In this document: positions 62,244 through 64,000 of the stretch, piece by piece
Layout of the letters: each line of letters starts with the position of its first letter
Numbering within the stretch: the first letter of the stretch is position 1
From: Gordonia sp. SID5947
GTDB taxonomy: Bacteria; Actinomycetota; Actinomycetes; Mycobacteriales; Mycobacteriaceae
Length of the DNA stretch: 64,000 nucleotides
Assembly: GCF_009862785.1 (NCBI RefSeq)
Contig: NZ_WWHU01000001.1
Coordinates: forward strand, 2,790,001 to 2,854,000
Direction: 5' to 3'
Program-made: the position numbers and the translations under genes
Notes under the pieces: model-generated
Database searches by the model: none
What the model was told of the DNA's origin: nothing
Seen by the model: only the letters and a program-made list of their open reading frames with translations

Positions 62244-63107
62244 GTGTGCGTGGATGTCACCTTCGACGCGACCAAACGCGAACTGACCACTGACCAGGGC
62301 GTACTGCGCTATCACGAGGCCGGCGACGCCTCGGCGCCACCGCTGATCCTGCTGCACGGCTCCGGGCCCGGCGTCACCGGCTGGCGCAACTACCGGGGCA
62401 ACCTCGAGTACTTCGCCCAGACCCACCACTGCTATGTCGTGGAGTTCCCGGGCTTCGGCGTGAGTGACCCGGTGGAAGGCCATCCGGTGCTCACCGCCGG
62501 GTCGTCGGTAATCCGGTTCATGGACGCCCTCGACATCCCGTCCGCTCCGATGATCGGCAACTCCATGGGCGGCGTCGTCGGCGTGAACCTCGCGATCAAG
62601 AAGCCCGACCGCGTCGAGAAGTTGGTGACCATCGGCGGCGTCGGCCCCAACGTGTTCAGTTCCAGCCCGAGCGAGGGGCTGCGACTGCTGCAAGAGTTCA
62701 CCGATGCCCCCGACCGCGACAAACTCGTCCGCTGGCTCTCGGCGATGGTCTACGACCGCAAGCTCGTCACCGATGAGCTCATCGAGGAGCGATGGGAGGC
62801 CGCGATCCATCCCGACGCCCAGAAGACCGCGCAGATGATGTACGGCTCGGCGGCCTTCGAGATGCAGCAGCAGTTCATGGCGGCCTCCGACACACCGCCG
62901 TACTGGGCGATGATGCACAAGGTCTCCTGCCCCACGCTGTTGACCTGGGGCCGCGACGACCGCGTCAGCCCTCCCGACATGTCGATGGTGCCGATGCGCC
63001 TGATCCCCGACGCCGAACTGCACATCTTCCCCAAGTGCGGACATTGGGTGATGATCGAGGCCAAAGAGGCGTTCGAGTCGGCCGTTCGCGCCTTCCTGCT
63101 GCGCTGA
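62244..63107 (+). CDS. Alpha/beta hydrolase, meta-cleavage-product-hydrolase (HsaD/BphD) like
   Basis: A 287-residue serine hydrolase. The oxyanion strand has LLHGSGPGVTGWRNY, with the HGSGPG of carbon-carbon hydrolases. The nucleophile elbow is GNSMGG. The catalytic histidine is in FPKCGHWVMIE, and the acid in TWGRDDRVSP. Sequence style matches the MCP hydrolase family, which cleaves ring-opened aromatic or steroid intermediates. GTG at 62244 is used; a second GTG at 62250 also possible. The KstR-type box at its promoter supports a steroid role. It lies 137 bp downstream of R2lox with a repeat between. Confidence 0.85.
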   Translation: MCVDVTFDATKRELTTDQGVLRYHEAGDASAPPLILLHGSGPGVTGWRNYRGNLEYFAQTHHCYVVEFPGFGVSDPVEGHPVLTAGSSVIRFMDALDIPSAPMIGNSMGGVVGVNLAIKKPDRVEKLVTIGGVGPNVFSSSPSEGLRLLQEFTDAPDRDKLVRWLSAMVYDRKLVTDELIEERWEAAIHPDAQKTAQMMYGSAAFEMQQQFMAASDTPPYWAMMHKVSCPTLLTWGRDDRVSPPDMSMVPMRLIPDAELHIFPKCGHWVMIEAKEAFESAVRAFLLR

Positions 63108-63114
63108 CGACGTT

Positions 63115-63178
63115 CCCGCTGCACCATTCCGTTCCCGCTGCGTCGATCGATGCAGCGGGAACGGAATGGTGCAGCGGG
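63115..63178. terminator. 27-bp perfect inverted repeat between convergent genes
   Basis: Arms at 63115-63141 and 63152-63178 are exact complements with a 10-nt loop. Internal CCCGCTGC repeats occur twice in each arm. It lies 8 bp after the hydrolase stop and 10 bp before the AbiEi-like gene's 3' end, so it can terminate both. Confidence 0.75.
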
Positions 63179-63187
63179 GTCGAGGGA

Positions 63188-64000
63188 TCAGGCGGCGAGG
63201 AGCCCGAATTGGAGGAGCCAGGGCCGCAACAGCGCCACCAGACCGTGCTTCTCCAGAACGGCCCAGGTCCAGCGGATCACCTTCACGCCGAGCGCGCTCA
63301 GCTGGTCCTCGCGGACCTTCTCCCGCATCACCGCGTCCTCGGCGCTTTCACCCGGCCGACGCAACGTCACATACTTCTTCTTGCCGTCGAACTCACCGAC
63401 CATCCGACCTTCCCAGTCGAAATCGACCTCGTAGGTCTTTGTCCCACAACGGTATTCCCTCTGTAGCCGCGGCAACGGCAGCCCACCTTCGATCATCTGC
63501 GCTCGGCTCCAGGATTCACCGACGCTCGCCGACAGCGGATCGGCGGCCGCAAGTGCGCGACGCGCCGTGGCGATCCCCTGCCGACGACGGCGACCGCACA
63601 TGTCAGCCATCGTCGCCCGGTCGGCGCCGGCACGGATCGCGCCGTCGAATGCGGTCAGACCTTGTGCGAACGTCCCGGCCATGGCCACGTCCACCGCCGT
63701 CCGCTCGAGGCTGGTGACCCTGATGCCGTCGACGACGTCGAGCTCGGCCGGCGTCCACATTCCGGCATGCGTGTGGCGGTATCTCCGGACCGAGCCGCCG
63801 GCGAGACGCCCATTGGTGACGTGAACCCGGTTGCGGTCGGATCTGAGGAGCGGGAGTCCGTGCATCGCGGCCGCAGAGTCGAAGCTCAGCGGCGGAGGGG
63901 TCTCGCCGGTGAGCTCAGACGTGGCCACCGCGATACATCTCAGACGGTAGAGCGCATCTTCACCGGCATGTCCGGCGAAGTCATCGCTGCTCTCGACGAA
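63188..64000 (-). CDS. AbiEi/DUF559-like protein with PD-(D/E)xK-type C-terminus (5' end beyond window)
   Basis: The frame is open to the right edge, so the N-terminus is missing; the visible part is about 270 residues. The N-terminal part contains a LSFDSAAAMHGLPLL stretch and a VTSLERTAVDVAM strand-helix, features of AbiEi antitoxin-like proteins. The C-terminal part contains YEVDFDWEGRMVGEFDGKKK followed by a basic helix. This resembles the DUF559/very-short-patch-repair endonuclease fold, with D, E and K in order. Such proteins are abundant in Gordonia and other mycolata. A toxin partner is not visible. The start annotated by the first GTG (63928) is probably internal. Confidence 0.8.
   Translation of the reverse strand, partial: FVESSDDFAGHAGEDALYRLRCIAVATSELTGETPPPLSFDSAAAMHGLPLLRSDRNRVHVTNGRLAGGSVRRYRHTHAGMWTPAELDVVDGIRVTSLERTAVDVAMAGTFAQGLTAFDGAIRAGADRATMADMCGRRRRQGIATARRALAAADPLSASVGESWSRAQMIEGGLPLPRLQREYRCGTKTYEVDFDWEGRMVGEFDGKKKYVTLRRPGESAEDAVMREKVREDQLSALGVKVIRWTWAVLEKHGLVALLRPWLLQFGLLAA

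Overview
The window is high-GC actinobacterial DNA from a mycolic-acid-containing genus of the Mycobacteriales, most plausibly Gordonia or a close relative. Evidence: MmpL3 (trehalose monomycolate exporter), AftD (arabinofuranosyltransferase), a DUF3068 protein, GTP-dependent PEP carboxykinase, an M13 Zmp1-type protease, and gene content and partial order that recall the Mycobacterium tuberculosis Rv0198c-Rv0243 region. The synteny is from memory, not from a search. The genus call is an inference. No tRNA, rRNA, CRISPR array, prophage or transposase gene was seen.

Layout. 1-1575: 3' part of a VanW-domain gene. 1768-5452: divergent fadA2 and fabG4-htdX (thiolase, beta-ketoacyl reductase, hydratase). 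5461-8148: a DedA gene bracketed by two copies of one palindrome, then a TetR gene and lpqI. 8178-22620: envelope-glycan block (UspA, DUF2613, aftD, acyltransferase-3, DUF3068, Wzx-like flippase, AftD-like short membrane protein, GT4 glycosyltransferase, TetR, SAM methyltransferase), interrupted by a CitE-like gene. 22712-30827: acyl-CoA synthetase, MmpS-like protein with TetR, MFS pump, and a MacB/FtsX-type ABC transporter. 30922-41834: phytase-like secreted protein, pckG, DUF6802-like protein, two degenerate P-loop proteins, trmB, a NYN-domain protein and mmpL3. 42004-49393: UspA, an AI-2E-family/histidine kinase/response regulator operon, YbhN and DUF3054 membrane proteins, and a penicillin-binding-protein-like lipoprotein with an altered active site. 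49547-64000: pirin, fatty acid hydroxylase, GntR, DUF1801, disulfide reductase, zmp1, K+ channel, CtaG-like protein, NDMA-type alcohol dehydrogenase, MMPL transporter, R2lox, a hydrolase behind a KstR-type box, and a partial AbiEi/DUF559-like gene.

How it works together. Most of the left half looks devoted to building the mycolata envelope: polyprenyl-linked arabinan/lipoglycan assembly, flipping, extension and acylation, plus mycolate export by MmpL3. The fadA2-fabG4-htdX set would interconvert 3-oxo-, 3-hydroxy- and enoyl-thioesters. A 16-bp palindrome in its promoter is matched by one in front of the nearby TetR gene, suggesting one local fatty-acid regulon.

Quality note. Three genes (CitE-like, MmpS-like, mmpL3) are each broken by what looks like one missing base in a short G/C run. 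Because mmpL3 is essential in mycobacteria, residual sequencing indels are the simplest explanation. The other coding frames were not individually checked for the same fault.
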